Assembly: GCF_024166365.1 (NCBI RefSeq)
Contig: NC_064825.1
Location: forward strand, 102,314,480-102,378,479
Origin: Elephas maximus indicus
Lineage: Eukaryota; Chordata; Mammalia; Proboscidea; Elephantidae
DNA: 64,000 nt
Reading direction: 5' to 3'
Shown piece by piece: positions 53,023-64,000 of the stretch. The translations under genes were made by a program, and so were the position numbers. How positions within the stretch are numbered: position 1 is the stretch's first letter; every line of letters starts with the position of its first letter. Under the pieces are notes generated by a model, which made no database searches, was not told where the DNA came from, and saw nothing but the letters and a program-made list of their open reading frames with translations.

Positions 53023-56000
53023 AAAAAGGGGCCCATAAATTCTTATAGAGGTTGAATATTCTATTACAGAGAAAGGCACAACTAATTTTTGTGGGCTATT
53101 GGAAAGGATCTGAAAATCTTCCTTTCAATCTATATGAAAATATAATTTCCAACTCTTTTTGTAGCAACTGAGGAAAATAAAATAACAAGAAGGTACAAGG
53201 CTGTAATTGTCTTTGAGCACCAGTTCAATTTAAGCCATGTCCTCTTAACATCTTTCCTGTAATTCATTAGCTGTTCTTAACTGCTGGAGTTTGTGATGTT
53301 TTCCTTTTCTTTGAAAATTCCCCCAATGCTCTAGTCTCTTAACATGTAGCAATCCAACATGACTTTTCTGTGAATGACATTTTCTTATTTAAACATGTTA
53401 ATCTCATACAGTGGCATCACACTTAGCTTCTGCTTTGCTCTGTGGAAGATAAGTCTTTTAAGAAGAGCCTAGGAGCTCAGCATGAATTTCATGACCTGCA
53501 TTTCTTAGTACCTACTTCGCCTTTAGCATCTTTTCTGCTTGATGAGTTGATAAAAGCTTGTCCTAGTTTCTTGAACCTGTTTTGTAGCAATAATTCAGCC
53601 TACATTTTCTCTTCTCTCTTTATTTCCTTAAGGTTTAAAACTATTTGGTACGTTTATGTTTGCTCTTCTGTAGTCTTCAATTCCAGGGAAGATTTTCTCA
53701 ATCAATCTCTTAATAGGTCCTCAGCAGCCAGAGATGTCTATTGATTTTCTTTTTATAACCAGGAATTATAACCCAATAAATTGATGTCTCAGCATGTCCT
53801 CCCTCTTGTGGGTATTTTTCCCATTGTTCTGAGCTTAATGTTTTCATTCATTATGCCGTAGTACTGCCTTTGACATCTGATACCATCTCTATGTTTTGAT
53901 CAATTTCATATCACTTTCTACTTTCCAGGATTGTGGAGTTGTCTTCTGATTTACTGGCTTACATGGGTGATTCGTCGTTTAGGTAAATCTTTCAGAAACA
54001 TGTTAGGATGATTTAAGAATCTGAAAAGCCCATCTAAGTGGAAGGCCAACATTTTTTCTTTCCTTAACATTCAACAGGGTTACAAAAGTACACTTGACTT
54101 TAACAACTCTTGTATATTTCCACTCTTCTTAAAGGATTGGTATTGCGTAGGCTTCACTGAAAATTTCCTCCACCACTGCTGTGTTGCCAAAATCTATTAT
54201 CATGTAATCTATGACAGAAGAAAAATCTAAAAGTAGTGGCTTCTTCTTGGGAAAAACAAACACTATCTGGAAGGTCATCACTTCTGCTTAAAAAATATTT
54301 TAAAGTTTTTCAAGCCACTTGTTTACCGTTTGTTAATTTTTTTTTTAGGTTATAAATGTAACACACGTCTATTATAGAAAATTTTGAGAATACAGAAAAG
54401 TATAAAGAAGAAAAATGCAAACAGTGAGTAATTCCACCACCAGTAAAAAAAAGTAAGGCCACCTGTTATTTTTGTGCAACTCCAAATTTTCTTGAAACCT
54501 TAGTCCTGAAGCCTCCTACCCTTTTCTAACTCCTCCTCCTTAATAGGCTGTCAAGGACATTCAAAGTAGAAGACTGACTTTAAATACAAGGGTCCTTAGG
54601 ATTTTTTTATGGAAGGGATGGAGCTGTAGGAAAAAACCTACAAATTGCTCCAGAGATGACATCTTGTTCTTATTTAGCTTTCTTTGAGTCATTAACAGTC
54701 GGGCGCCACTGGTGCTGAAACTTATCATTATTATAACCGCAAATGGGTTAATGCTCAAACAAGCTATATTCTTGGGGCTGTTTCCCAGCTCCACTTCACA
54801 GACCCCAGCAGCAGAAGACTCCAAGTCCCAGGGTAATGCTCCACAAACAAGAGGATGTCAAATGTTCACCCTGAACTCAAAATTCTTCTTTTATCTGGGA
54901 GCTTCCAGTTGCTGGCAGGGCAAAGCAAAAGGGGGGAGGGGGGAAGCCAAGCCAACAAACCCTAAAAAAAGAGGCTATGTGGTTTAGTGGTCAGACCATG
55001 AGCCTGGATGTTGTGATAGGTGAGATCTAGCCCCCGCTCTCCTACTGATTGGCTAGACAAGTCACTCTCTTGACTTGTGCTTCAGTTACCCCCTTAGATA
55101 AGAAAGAAGTGCCTTAGAAAGTTTTTTATGAGGGCAGATGAAATGATTTGCAAACCGTTTCAGGTTTCTTAGGAATAAAATAAAGCTATTCTTAATAATT
55201 ACTATCCTATTATTTTATTAATAATATAGTGATAAGCCACAGATGCAAAACTTATGAAACTTCCATTCCCTTAAAAAACAGCTGCATCTAGGAGCAGGGG
55301 GAAAAAAGAAGGCAAATGCTTTTATCATATTTGCAGGACTTCACATCAAATACCAAGTCAGTAAATTCATTACCTCAAGATACTAAAACTGCTCCTAGTT
55401 TGGCTCTGTCCTTTATCCTTACCACATTCAAACTCAGAGTGACTCAGAGGAGCCTAGAAATGAGACACATAGACAATTTTAAGGGAAAGGGAGAATTAGG
55501 AGGTTTGAGGCTCCTTGCTGGAGGAGGCTAAGAATAGGCCACTCAAAACACAAAGAGAGAACCTCCTCTTTCCTTTTCCTCCCAGTGGAGGTGGTCCACT
55601 GGTTTCCCAGTTACTCCTTTGACAGCATGTTTTTTTTTTTTTTTGCTCTCATCCCTCGCCCCCCCATAAAACCTCACCTTGTTTCAGGGGGTGCCAGTTT
55701 ATCTAACTTTGCCACTAGCTAAAAAAGGGAGGACAGAGTGGCTTCTTCTACTAGATTTGAACTGACAAATGCTACAGACCTCTGACCTGTTGCTAGGAGT
55801 GGAGGAGAGGGGCAAAAAGGGAAATACCTGGGAACTTGAAAACAAGAGACACTCGCCCCTCTTAAAGGAGAAACGTGCAATTAGTAACACGGCGGGGGAG
55901 GGGGTGTCCAACAGATGTTCTATTTGTGTAATCCCTCCCCTCAAGTGCAGTATCTAAGTGAGCAAAAGAAAATATTCTTGGGAAGACTATCAAATAGTAA

Positions 56001-56394
56001 GGGTTGGGAATAGAAGGAGGAACTAAAGATAAAGAGGAATTTGAGAGGAAATGTCAATTAATGCATCAAGGATTTATTGAACACCTGTGTGTCTTGCCCT
56101 ACGGTAGTCGGAAAAGACCCGTACCTGACCTCGAGGAGCAGCCAAGATATACCCACGTGAAAGCACTTGGTAACAAATAGATAATTAATAATAAAAAGAA
56201 ATAAGGGAAGGCAAATAGATAATTTTTATGGGAATTCAGGGGTAGGAACTACTGCCAGTATGACAGCTGGAAAAAGGAATAGTTTCACGATACTAAAATT
56301 GCGGATACGAAGGGTTGACAGTAACTCTTCGACACCAAGAAATATGACGGATTCAAAAGAATTCACCACCGATTCCTCTGGAACCAACTCCTTA
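53023..56394. other. Intergenic, upstream of CSTPP1: mostly unassigned
   Basis: AT-rich and apparently old sequence, with one weak L1-like piece near 54335. Open frames up to 100 codons lack family signatures. No tRNA, snoRNA or coding exon was recognised. Confidence 0.55.
54335..54445. mobile_element. Possible old L1 fragment
   Basis: GTTATAAATGTAACACACGT, TAGAAAATTTTGAGAATACA and AATTCCACCACC resemble an old L1 3' segment. Weak call; orientation not settled. Confidence 0.35.
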
Positions 56395-56528
56395 AAAATG
56401 GAAGTCCAAAGGAGCCTCGACCGCGGCGAAGCGACTACGCCCGGAACTTCTGCGCCCAGCTTGGCGGTGCCATACGGAGATTGTTTTCGTGACACCCCTC
56501 CACCTCCCACCTCTCCTCCAGCCGCGTG

Positions 56529-56542
56529 GGTGCCATGGCAAC
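56529..56542 (+). promoter_or_regulatory. RFX X-box-like motif in the CSTPP1 promoter
   Basis: GGTGCCATGGCAAC differs at one position from the ideal RFX palindrome GTTGCCATGGCAAC. RFX factors drive many ciliary and centrosomal genes, which fits the role of CSTPP1. Binding is inferred only from the motif and its place 69 bases before the ATG. Confidence 0.55.
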
Positions 56543-56549
56543 CGAGTGA
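56535..56549 (+). other. Possible 4-codon upstream ORF of CSTPP1
   Basis: ATG GCA ACC GAG TGA, in strong initiation context (G at -3, G at +4), ends 61 bases before the CSTPP1 ATG and is out of frame with it. It exists only if transcription starts upstream of 56535. Confidence 0.4.
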
Positions 56550-56610
56550 GACCGCAACCTAGGTTCCGGAAACCCGGGAGCTAGAGCTTTGAAGCTATCC
56601 CGGCCAAAGG

Positions 56611-56656
56611 ATGCTGAGTCCCGAGCGCCTAGCCTTACCGGACTACGAGTATCTGG
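56611..56656 (+). CDS. CSTPP1: CSTPP1 (C11orf49) exon 1, start codon
   Basis: Encodes MLSPERLALPDYEYL plus the first base of the next codon, then donor GTAGGC. This matches the N-terminus I know for human C11orf49, now CSTPP1, a centriolar-satellite protein that recruits the tubulin polyglutamylase complex and so affects microtubule glutamylation at centrosomes and cilia. The ATG has A at -3 (AAGGATGC). Placement agrees with human 11p11.2, where the gene lies next to LRP4 in divergent orientation. No second exon was found before the window ends at 64000. The exon is too short for an ORF scan, so the call rests on the N-terminal match, the donor site and synteny. Confidence 0.88.
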
Positions 56657-57034
56657 GTAGGCGCTTCCTTCAGCTTTGGGGAAGGAAAGAAGTGAAGAAG
56701 AATTAGGTCAGGGTCCGGGGAAGAGGCAGGGGCGGAGTCTGAATGGGAATCGGTGGGAATAGGATAGGGAAGGGCGAGGAGGGACCGTTCCAGGGCCTGA
56801 GGCGTGTAAGGCCCAGCAAAGAGGTAAAAAAGGATCTGGAAAGTAAAGAATGTTGAAGTGTACGGGCTGGAGCCCAGGCAGTGTGGCTTGTGTTCAAAGT
56901 GGGGCAGGCTGGAGTTGAGGATTTGGGGCCCTGCTGAGGCATTGTTGATATGCGGGTAATGGAGTAACCTTGGAACCTGAACTGCCCATCTGTCGTTCCA
57001 TGAATAATCATTTTACCGTTATAGCGGCCGGCTA

Positions 57035-57230
57035 ACGTTCCTTATTTAAATCTTCGTAACAGCACTAAGGAGGAATTACTGTTTTCTTCCATTTTGCAGA
57101 AGGAGAAACTGAGACTGAAGAGGTAATTTGCATTATAAGGCCACACAACTAGAAAACAGTTGAGCTAGGATCAGAACCTGAATTTGCCCACTCCAGAACT
57201 TGAGCTTTTGACCACTAAGGCTGTAGAACT
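57035..57230 (-). repeat. MIR
   Basis: TTCGTAACAGCACTAAGGAG, GGAGAAACTGAGACTGAAGA and GCTAGGATCAGAACCTGAAT. CSTPP1 intron 1. Confidence 0.75.
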
Positions 57231-57382
57231 TTATTGACACCTTCAGCGTGTAACATGTTTATTGGATGAAAACACACACGCACATTTTCAAAAAATGAAA
57301 ATTCGGGTTTAAATTTTGAATTGGTAATATGGAAACTTCATTAAAACTTAAATATATATATATGAAGAGGTTTACAGTGAAA

Positions 57383-57539
57383 CCCTGGTGGCCTAGTGGT
57401 TGAGTGCTACGGCTGCTAACCAAAAGGTCGGCAGTTCGAATCCACCAGCCTCTTCTTGGAAACTCCATGGGGGCAGTTCTGCTCTGTCTTACAGGGTCGC
57501 TATGAGTCGGAATCGACTCTGCTACAATGGGTTAGTTAG
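57383..57539 (+). mobile_element. Short AfroSINE with exact target duplication
   Basis: CCTGGTGGCCTAGTGGTTGA, GGTCGGCAGTTCGAATCCAC and CTATGAGTCGGAATCGACTC. TTACAGTGAAA flanks it at 57372-57382 and 57540-57550. Little diverged, so relatively young. Confidence 0.92.
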
Positions 57540-57551
57540 TTACAGTGAAAA

Positions 57552-58200
57552 GTCTTCTCCCAACCCTTTCCCCCATCAGCCCAGTTCCCATCCATCCCTT
57601 CCCCAGTACATGTAACCACTATTACTGGATTCCTGTGTATCCTTCCAGGGTTTATTTATTATGCGCATAAGGGAACATACAGTGCACACTTTTTCACTTA
57701 ATAGATCATGGAGAACTTTGTATCAGTAGAGAGCTTCCTCCTTCTCATTCATTTTCTCTTTTTAGCTACATAGTATTTAAGTAACTTACTTAACCAATTC
57801 CCTATTAATAATGAGTTGCTTTTAGCTTTTTGCTATTATTAAAAATGTTGCAATTAATGACCTGCAGCTTTGTTCCTTTGCAAGTATAAGTGCAAGGATA
57901 AATTCCACAAAGTCGAAGTGGTGGGTCAAAGGGCGTATGCATTTGAATCATTGATAGCTATTTCCAAATTACCCTTCATAGGGGTTGTACCGTTTTACAC
58001 TGCCACCAGCAACGTAAGAGAATGCCTGTTTCCTCATAGTCTTGCCAACAAAAAAATCAAGCTTTTGGATATTTTTAGTGGGTTAAGTGACAAATGGTAT
58101 CTCAGGGAAGGTTTAATGTGCGTTTGTTTTTCTTATGAATGACGTTTAGCATCTTTTCATAAGTTTATGGGTTATTTGGTTTTTGAAAGGTATGTATATA
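57552..58200 (-). mobile_element. L1M 3' region, minus orientation, CSTPP1 intron 1
   Basis: GTAACCACTATTACTGGATT, TGTGTATCCTTCCAGGGTTT, TGGTGGGTCAAAGGGCGTAT, CACTGCCACCAGCAACGTAA and AATGGTATCTCAGGGAAGG are standard antisense L1 3' landmarks. Confidence 0.8.
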
Positions 58201-58253
58201 GATGGCTTAAGAGAGTGACTATATCCGTTAATCAGCCAAAAGGGGATAGTTAT

Positions 58254-58395
58254 CCCAGTACCCAGTGCCGTCGAGTCAATTCCGACTCATAGCGACCCTA
58301 TAGGACAGAGTAGAACTGCCCCGTAGAGTTTCCAAGGAGTGCCTGGCAGATTCGAACCGCTAACCATTTGGTTAGCAGCCGTAGCACTTAACCAT
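58254..58395 (-). mobile_element. Short AfroSINE with ~25-bp target duplication
   Basis: CCCAGTGCCGTCGAGTCAAT and TTCGAACCGCTAACCATTTG. Flanks 58229-58253 and 58396-58420 are identical except for one C/T difference, an unusually long duplication. CSTPP1 intron 1. Confidence 0.92.
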
Positions 58396-59296
58396 TAATT
58401 AGCCAAAAGGGGATAGTTATATCACAGATAATTTTGTATTCAAAGAACAGCAGTATCAGTGTTTAGCAATATCTTGACCTTTCCTAAGGATTTTACATAT
58501 TTTATCTCATTTACTCAGTAGTCAACGAATCTATGAAGAATTTGAAAAGCCAAGTTTATTGTTCGGTTCTTTGGGTATTTGCTGATTGAATTATATGTCT
58601 CAAAGGCTTGATGTATTTGGTGTAATGGTGCTTTTGGTGAGTAGAAGTTTGTGGTTCCTCTGTAAGTGGCTTTTTCAAGAAGACTAAATCGGTGGCAAAG
58701 TTGATAATGAGTCTACAATCAGGGAATCAAAGGTTGAAAAGGCTTCAGTGTTCATGGAATCCAACCACCTGCCTAATGCTTGAACCTCTGAAACTGCTGT
58801 TGCATATTTGAGGGCCTTGACTTCCTTTCCTAACCACTATCTAGACGTTTATGCTGCCATAAGCAGGCTCACACTACTCACTGGCTTTCTCATTTCTGTT
58901 GAAATGCCTTTGTGTTGAGGACAACCCTTGCCCATTACAATTTGGTCTCCCTTAGTGTTCCCCTCAGCATTTAAAATCACTCCCCATAGATTAATTTAAT
59001 AAAATATTTCCTGATTTAAACTTTTAAACAGCTATGGCTTCATTCTTTAATTTTTTTTTAAGTATAAAGTATAGAGTTGCTTGCATGTATAGGCCTAGAG
59101 AAGAGAATACATACAGAGAAAAAATTGCAGAGAACAGGAAAGCCCTAGGGATTCAGTGAAACAGAAAGGCCAAAACTGACTACCTCTCAGTAAGTGTGTC
59201 CAGAAACTTCTTTTAGTATTATGGTATAAATTACAGGAATTCATATTCAATGACTATCTATAGATTTCCCTTTCTACTTCCTAGCCAAGAATTAAG

Positions 59297-59468
59297 GGGC
59301 CCTGGTGGTACAGTGGTTAAGATCCACGGTGAGCTACAGCTGCTAACCAAAAGGTCGACAGTTCTAATCCACCACCTGCTCCTTGGAAACCCTATGTGGC
59401 AGTTCTACCCTGTTCTATAGGGTTGCTATGAATCAGAATCAACTTAACGGCAATGGGCGTGGTTTGGT
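59297..59468 (+). mobile_element. Short AfroSINE, first of a tandem pair
   Basis: GGCCCTGGTGGTACAGTGGT, AACCAAAAGGTCGACAGTTC and TATGAATCAGAATCAACTTA. It carries a small insertion in the AAGNNCTACGGCT block. Confidence 0.88.
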
Positions 59469-59675
59469 TTCAGTTTGGGTGGAACAGTGGTTAAGCGCTG
59501 GACTGCTAACCACAAGGCCGGCAGTTTGAGCCCACCAGTCGCTCTGTGGGAGAAAGATGTGGCATTCTGCTTCGGTAAAGATTGACAGCCTTGGAAACCC
59601 TAGGCGGCAGTTCTACTCTGTGATTGTAGGGTCACTATGAGTCAAAATTGACTTGAAGGCAATTGTTGATTTTGG
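59469..59675 (+). mobile_element. Long AfroSINE, second of a tandem pair
   Basis: TGGGTGGAACAGTGGTTAAG, AGAAAGATGTGGCATTCTGC and GTCACTATGAGTCAAAATTG. It begins in the tail of the previous copy. Confidence 0.88.
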
Positions 59676-59770
59676 AGACAGGAATTGTGTTTGTCTTTTT
59701 GACTATTAGTGAAGAAAACCGTTTTTCATCATATTAGGTACACTGATCCTTTCTTCACTGGCTTTGTGGA

Positions 59771-60352
59771 TTGTTGTTGCTGTTAGATGCCATCAAGTCC
59801 GTTCCGACTCATAGCGATACTACGTACAACAGAATGAAACACTGCCTGGTCGTGCGCCATCCTCACAATTGTTGCTATGTTTGAGCCCATTATTGAAGCC
59901 ACTGTGGCAATCCATCTTTTTGAGGGTCTTCCTCTTTTTCACTTGCCCTCTACTTTACCAAGCATGATGTACTTCTCTAGGGACTGGTCCCTCCTGATAA
60001 CGTGCCCAAAGTAAGTGAGACAAAGTCTCACCGTCCTTGCTTCTTAGGAACATTCTGGCTACCTTTCTTCCAAGGCAGATTTGTTCACTCTTCTGGCAGT
60101 CAAGGGTATATTCGATATTCTTTGCCAACACCACAATTCAATGCATCAATTCTTTTTCCATCTTCCTTATTCATCGTCCAGCTTTCACATGCATATGAGG
60201 AGATTGAAAATACCATGGCTTGAGTCAGGTGAACATTAGCTCTCAAAATGACACCTTTGCTTTTTGACACCTTAAAGAGGCTTTTTGCACCAGATTTACC
60301 TAGTGCAATACATCATTTAATTTCTTGACTGCTGCTTCCATGAGCATTGATT
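59771..60352 (-). mobile_element. RTE/BovB-class LINE 3' part, minus orientation
   Basis: Starts GTTGTTGCTGTTAGATGCCA, followed by CAAGCATGATGTACTTCTCT and CTTATTCATCGTCCAGCTTT, the reverse complement of the RTE C-terminal region and 3' tail. It lies in CSTPP1 intron 1. The next ~100 bases (60353-60450) are another, unidentified repeat-like piece. Confidence 0.78.
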
Positions 60353-61059
60353 GGATGACCCTGGCTAGTATTTGAAATACTGGTGGCATAGCTTCCAGCA
60401 TCACAGCAACACACAAGCCGCCATAGTATGACAAACTGACAGATGAGTAGTGGCTTTGTAGATTAGGAACCTGTAATCATGCCCTGGAATGGCTCAGTAT
60501 CTTAAGATAATCATTGAAGAATCAACTCAGTGACGTTCACGCCTGTAGTCATCAGAATGTAGTGACAGAAATTGTGTCAATGTCCAGGCCCAAAGAGAAA
60601 TGAGAGTCTGGTAAGGAAATGGAATAAGTATAGAACCCTCTGTAAAAGAGCCATGAAAGATTTCCAGCCTTATGAAAGCTACTTTTTTGGAAGCTTCTGC
60701 CAAAGGCTGAGGTGTGTCTGTATATGTGGTTGGGTGTGGAGAGCTTTCTAGAGCCTAAGGGCAGTCTGTTCTGGTCCCAGGTTTGCAAAACACACCACCT
60801 ACGTGCTGACCTGAGTATAAGCATTAGGGCGTGAGGTTTATTTTATACCCCACTTAATTTGTTGAGGTGCAGCCTTTTCACTCAGGCTCCGTATTATCTC
60901 TTTTATTACCGTGAAACTTGTTTATTTTCACTAAGGTTGGTAGTAGGTTGTGATAATAGATAACTCTAGGAAATCAGAGATGATCTTTCTCCTTTGGGGA
61001 CTATGCTTTCAGAGGAATCCTCAATAAATTGGATAGTACTTTAAAAAAAAAAAGTTATA

Positions 61060-61312
61060 GCTTTTGGGCATTTCCTGTATGCTTTGCACTATACTAAGTG
61101 CTTTGTATGCCTTATCTCATTTAATCTCTACAACCACCTTATGAAGTAGGTACTGTTATTAGTTCCATTTAGTAGTTATTAATATAATCTCCTCATTTTA
61201 CAAGTAAGGGCACTGAAACTTAGAGAGGCTAATTGATTTGTACAAGGCCTCACAGGTGATAATACATAGCAAAGTAGGAATTCAAACCCAGGTTTGTCTG
61301 ATTCTATAGCCT
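61060..61312 (-). repeat. MIR
   Basis: CACTATACTAAGTGCTTTGT, CTCTACAACCACCTTATGAA and GGAATTCAAACCCAGGTTTG, well preserved. CSTPP1 intron 1. Confidence 0.85.
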
Positions 61313-61587
61313 GTTTTTTCCTTTCTACCAAAAAGGTCAATAACAAACAAAAAACAGCTGTTGCTACAAAGGGCAATGATCCTTCTTCCCTGTTAAGGAT
61401 AAAGCTCTTAAATAGTTCATTAACTGCAAATAAGTTTACTGGGAACAGGAATTACACCTTACTCATCTTTGTGTACCTTCCTTTCACAATGTAGGCATGG
61501 AATGTAGACAGATAGCTGTTAAATTTAATCTGAATGCATCTTTAAAGCTAATGTAACTTTAGGGTACTCCAGATGTGAGCAGCTAAG

Positions 61588-61800
61588 AGTAACAACTAAG
61601 ACTTATTAAACACTATGTATGAGGTACTATTTTAAGTGCTTTATATATGTTAAGGCATACAAGGGTAGTTTTAATCATTATCTCCATTTCACACATGAGG
61701 AAACTGCAGCACAAAGATATTAAATAACTATTGGTAAGTGATGGAGCCAGAGTTCTAATCTAGTAACCTAACTCCAGTGTCCACATTATTAAACTCTACG
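61588..61800 (-). repeat. MIR
   Basis: CTATGTATGAGGTACTATTT, CATGAGGAAACTGCAGCACA and GATGGAGCCAGAGTTCTAAT. CSTPP1 intron 1. Confidence 0.8.
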
Positions 61801-62067
61801 CTATAAAAACCTTGAACAATCCAAAAATGAGCCCCCAACCATTGAATAGACCTATACATGGGTCCTGGAATAAGTTCAGGTGACTCCAAGGAGTTCACTT
61901 AACATTTCTGCCAGGAGGGGGCATCCTGGGAATCAGTATGGATAGGGGTATGGTAAAATTCAAGTTCCCTCTTGCCACTGGACACCTTTCAGAAGCAGAA
62001 AATGAGGACGATAACTTCTAAAAATAAACCATTTGGGAGAGTTTTATTAACAGTAATCTGTGTATGT

Positions 62068-62315
62068 TGATTAGCTATGTGATGTTCAGTAAGTTACTTC
62101 ACCTCTCTGTGCCTTAGTTTCCTCATCTGCAAAACATGCATAATAATACATCATAAAAAAATTTTTTTTTTTTTCATACATGTAAACTTTTAGGGCTGTG
62201 CCTGGCTGCTACATTGTATCTACAATTATATACAAGAGTATACAAAGATGAGTAAAATATAATTCCTTTTAAAGCATTTGGGTATATGCTCAATAAATAT
62301 TAGGTGCCATTATTA
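62068..62315 (+). repeat. MIR with an A/T-tract interruption
   Basis: CTTCACCTCTCTGTGCCTTA, GTTTCCTCATCTGCAAAACA and, after an A7T14-type tract and about 110 foreign bases, ATATGCTCAATAAATATTAG. Confidence 0.7.
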
Positions 62316-64000
62316 TATTTTTATAAAAATATATAAAAGCCATGAAATATGCCTCTCGATTTCTTACTGTGGGGACGGTAATTGGCTCAGCACCATAGCT
62401 TTGAATCCATCTTCTTGTTCATTCACATTGAGGTCAGTCATTGAGATCTGAATGGGGCAGATGGACTTCTATGAGATACAAGACTCCTCTGATGGGTGAC
62501 TTTGGCTTTAGGATCCCTGGAAAGCCTTGACTGCACTGTAGCCTAAGTCTTCCCTCCCTCCCACTCTCTGTCTACCTTTATAAGGGTCAGACCTGCATTG
62601 CCTGTCGGCTTTCCCAGGTTCCTGTGGCTTCTTCCCTGTTTTCCCTCATGGGCATTTTCCCCAGGACATCTCTTGCAGGGCTGATCTTCTCATGGTGCCT
62701 GCTTCTCAGAGTACCTGGACTAAGATAACATCCAACAGTCACTGATATAGTCCCTTGCAGCCATGAGTTTATACAATTTTTTCAAGCCTTGGCAAAGGTT
62801 CTGACATAGGACTCTTTCTATATGGAAGGCTCTTAAGTGTTACTTATTTTTTGTATTTGCTGTTACCATAGCACATGATATGTACTTGTCTGACTGCCAG
62901 ACACTTTTTTCGTTTTGTTTTGTTTTTGGATGAATCCTGATAAGCAAACTTATTTTTGTTTGACCATAACTAATGAACCTTCCAAACTCAATCCTATATT
63001 AGGAAATGTTGCTGTTTATAGTAAGCAGAAATAATCTCAGGACCTTAAAGTGTTGGGGTTATTGAAGAAAGGAAATGAAATAAAAAATTACAGATGTTAC
63101 ACCAACTTTGTTAAAACTTCAGAAACGAGGGTTGTAACATATAAAGTTGGCTGCTTTAAAATAATTATGAACATGTTACAAAATCATCTCTTTCCTTTCT
63201 TCTTTCTCCCTTCTCCTTTCTTTCTTTTTCTCCTAATTGTTTCTTTCTTCTTTCATTCCTGAATACCCTCTGTATATAAAGCAAGGAGTGAGTATAAAAT
63301 GTCCCTCCCCACAGGAAACTTACACCATAGATGAGAGATGTGACATAGTCATAAGTGACCATAACTCAAAGTGACAGTGTAATAAGTGCCCTATAGAGTG
63401 GCAATTGCCATGGCACTTTCCCAGTTTGGTCAGCAGCTTGGCAGTATTGGTAGGCAGGGCAGTTCCCATGGTGGCTCAGTTCTGTGATGTGCTTTTGGGA
63501 GTTGTTCTTGGAAGTGCAGACTAGACTATTTCTTCAGCCTTTCCAAGGATTCTGTAAGCTCTTTAATAAATGTAATAAATATCTTTTTGTTGGGGGGGGG
63601 AAGAACAAGTGAATTCTAAGAGATGTTCCTACCCATACCCACCATTTTGCCAAGATAGCTAAATTTCATGTGATTTCAATATTATTGCAGAGTTTTAAAA
63701 TAGCTCTTTAAAACTTTGACTTTTTTTTTTTTTTTACCATTTATATATTCAAGTAATCTTAAAACCTTTCTCCTAAACATTGTCCAAAAGTTGGGGATCA
63801 CTTTTATTTGCAGAAGTACAATATTTGCTAAATGAGTAATTCTAGGAGGATGAGTAGGTAATAGAAGTTTTCAAAATAATATATCAGAAAAGATAATCTA
63901 TTAACCTATTTTAGTTCTTTATCTTATCACAGTTACCTTGTTTATCTATTTGTATGCTTGGTTATTTCTGTTTCTTATTAGAATGTTAACGATGAGGACA

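Larger units (their letters stand above)
56395..56610 (+). promoter_or_regulatory. CSTPP1: CSTPP1 promoter and 5' UTR
   Basis: A small CpG-enriched block (GACCGCGGCGAAGCGACTA..., CGCCCGGAAC) precedes the start codon, in contrast to AT-rich flanks. It contains ETS-like GGAA/TTCC sites, including CCGGAA just before the ATG, and a near-consensus X-box at 56529-56542. No TATA box is evident. A bidirectional function towards 54-56 kb is possible but unsupported. Confidence 0.6.
56657..64000 (+). other. CSTPP1: CSTPP1 intron 1 (incomplete)
   Basis: It begins with donor GTAGGC. Contents are MIR, L1M, AfroSINE and RTE copies, listed individually. Stretches 58421-59290, 60451-61050 and 62320-64000 hold nothing I can name apart from T, G and pyrimidine runs. 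No second CSTPP1 exon was found. Confidence 0.75.

Noticed and set aside
56260-56562. 100-codon open frame ending at the CSTPP1 promoter as a separate gene
   Set aside because: It crosses the promoter, lacks conserved domains and is better explained by chance in a CpG-rich region.
56657-64000. CSTPP1 exon 2
   Set aside because: I searched for the continuation expected after ...EYL (AQRHV-like coding sequence preceded by an acceptor) and did not find it; the exon must lie beyond 64000.

Overview
This is nuclear DNA from a placental mammal, very probably an afrotherian and most likely an elephant. The species call rests on repeats, not on genes. About 28 tRNA-type SINEs carry the AfroSINE core (CCCTGGTGGC...GGTCGGCAGTTCGAA...GGGTCGCTATGAGTCGGAATCGACT). 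They are accompanied by RTE/BovB-class LINE copies of the elephant RTE1 type and by L1 3' ends I associate with elephant genomes. Older mammalian repeats (MIR, L2, MER5, MER20, L1M) fill much of the rest.

Two protein-coding genes lie head to head. Positions 494-43525 on the minus strand hold the first 33 coding exons of LRP4, which encodes low-density lipoprotein receptor-related protein 4. LRP4 is the agrin co-receptor that activates MuSK at the neuromuscular junction and a sclerostin-binding modulator of Wnt signalling in bone. Every exon has GT-AG boundaries. The 33 exons join into one uninterrupted frame of 1650 codons plus one base: signal peptide, eight LDLa repeats, two EGF modules, then four YWTD beta-propellers each followed by an EGF module. 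The juxtamembrane, transmembrane and cytoplasmic exons lie beyond the left edge. Residue numbering stays colinear with human LRP4, because disease residues R1170, W1186, E1233 and R1277 fall at the expected positions. Intron 1 is 16.7 kb; the other introns in the window are about 0.1-3.5 kb.

The LRP4 CpG-island promoter covers about 42640-43900. It sits in a stretch of about 6 kb (40.06-46.33 kb) in which I recognise no transposon. That stretch contains two inverted TCF/LEF motifs flanking the promoter and an RFX X-box-like site. Position 56611 starts exon 1 of CSTPP1 (C11orf49), on the plus strand, encoding a centriolar-satellite regulator of the tubulin polyglutamylase complex. Its promoter has a near-consensus X-box, which also contains the start of a 4-codon upstream ORF. 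The rest of the window (56657-64000) is CSTPP1 intron 1.

The clearest unusual item is a 497-bp element at 39008-39504 that splits an AfroSINE. It has roughly 130-bp inverted arms, each arm is itself bounded by short inverted ends, and a degraded 8-bp target duplication flanks it. I read it as a hAT-type non-autonomous DNA transposon, possibly a composite of two smaller ones. A second small inverted-repeat element of Tigger type lies at 9865-10052. Repeat boundaries were judged by eye and are approximate, usually within about 20 bases, unless a target-site duplication is given.
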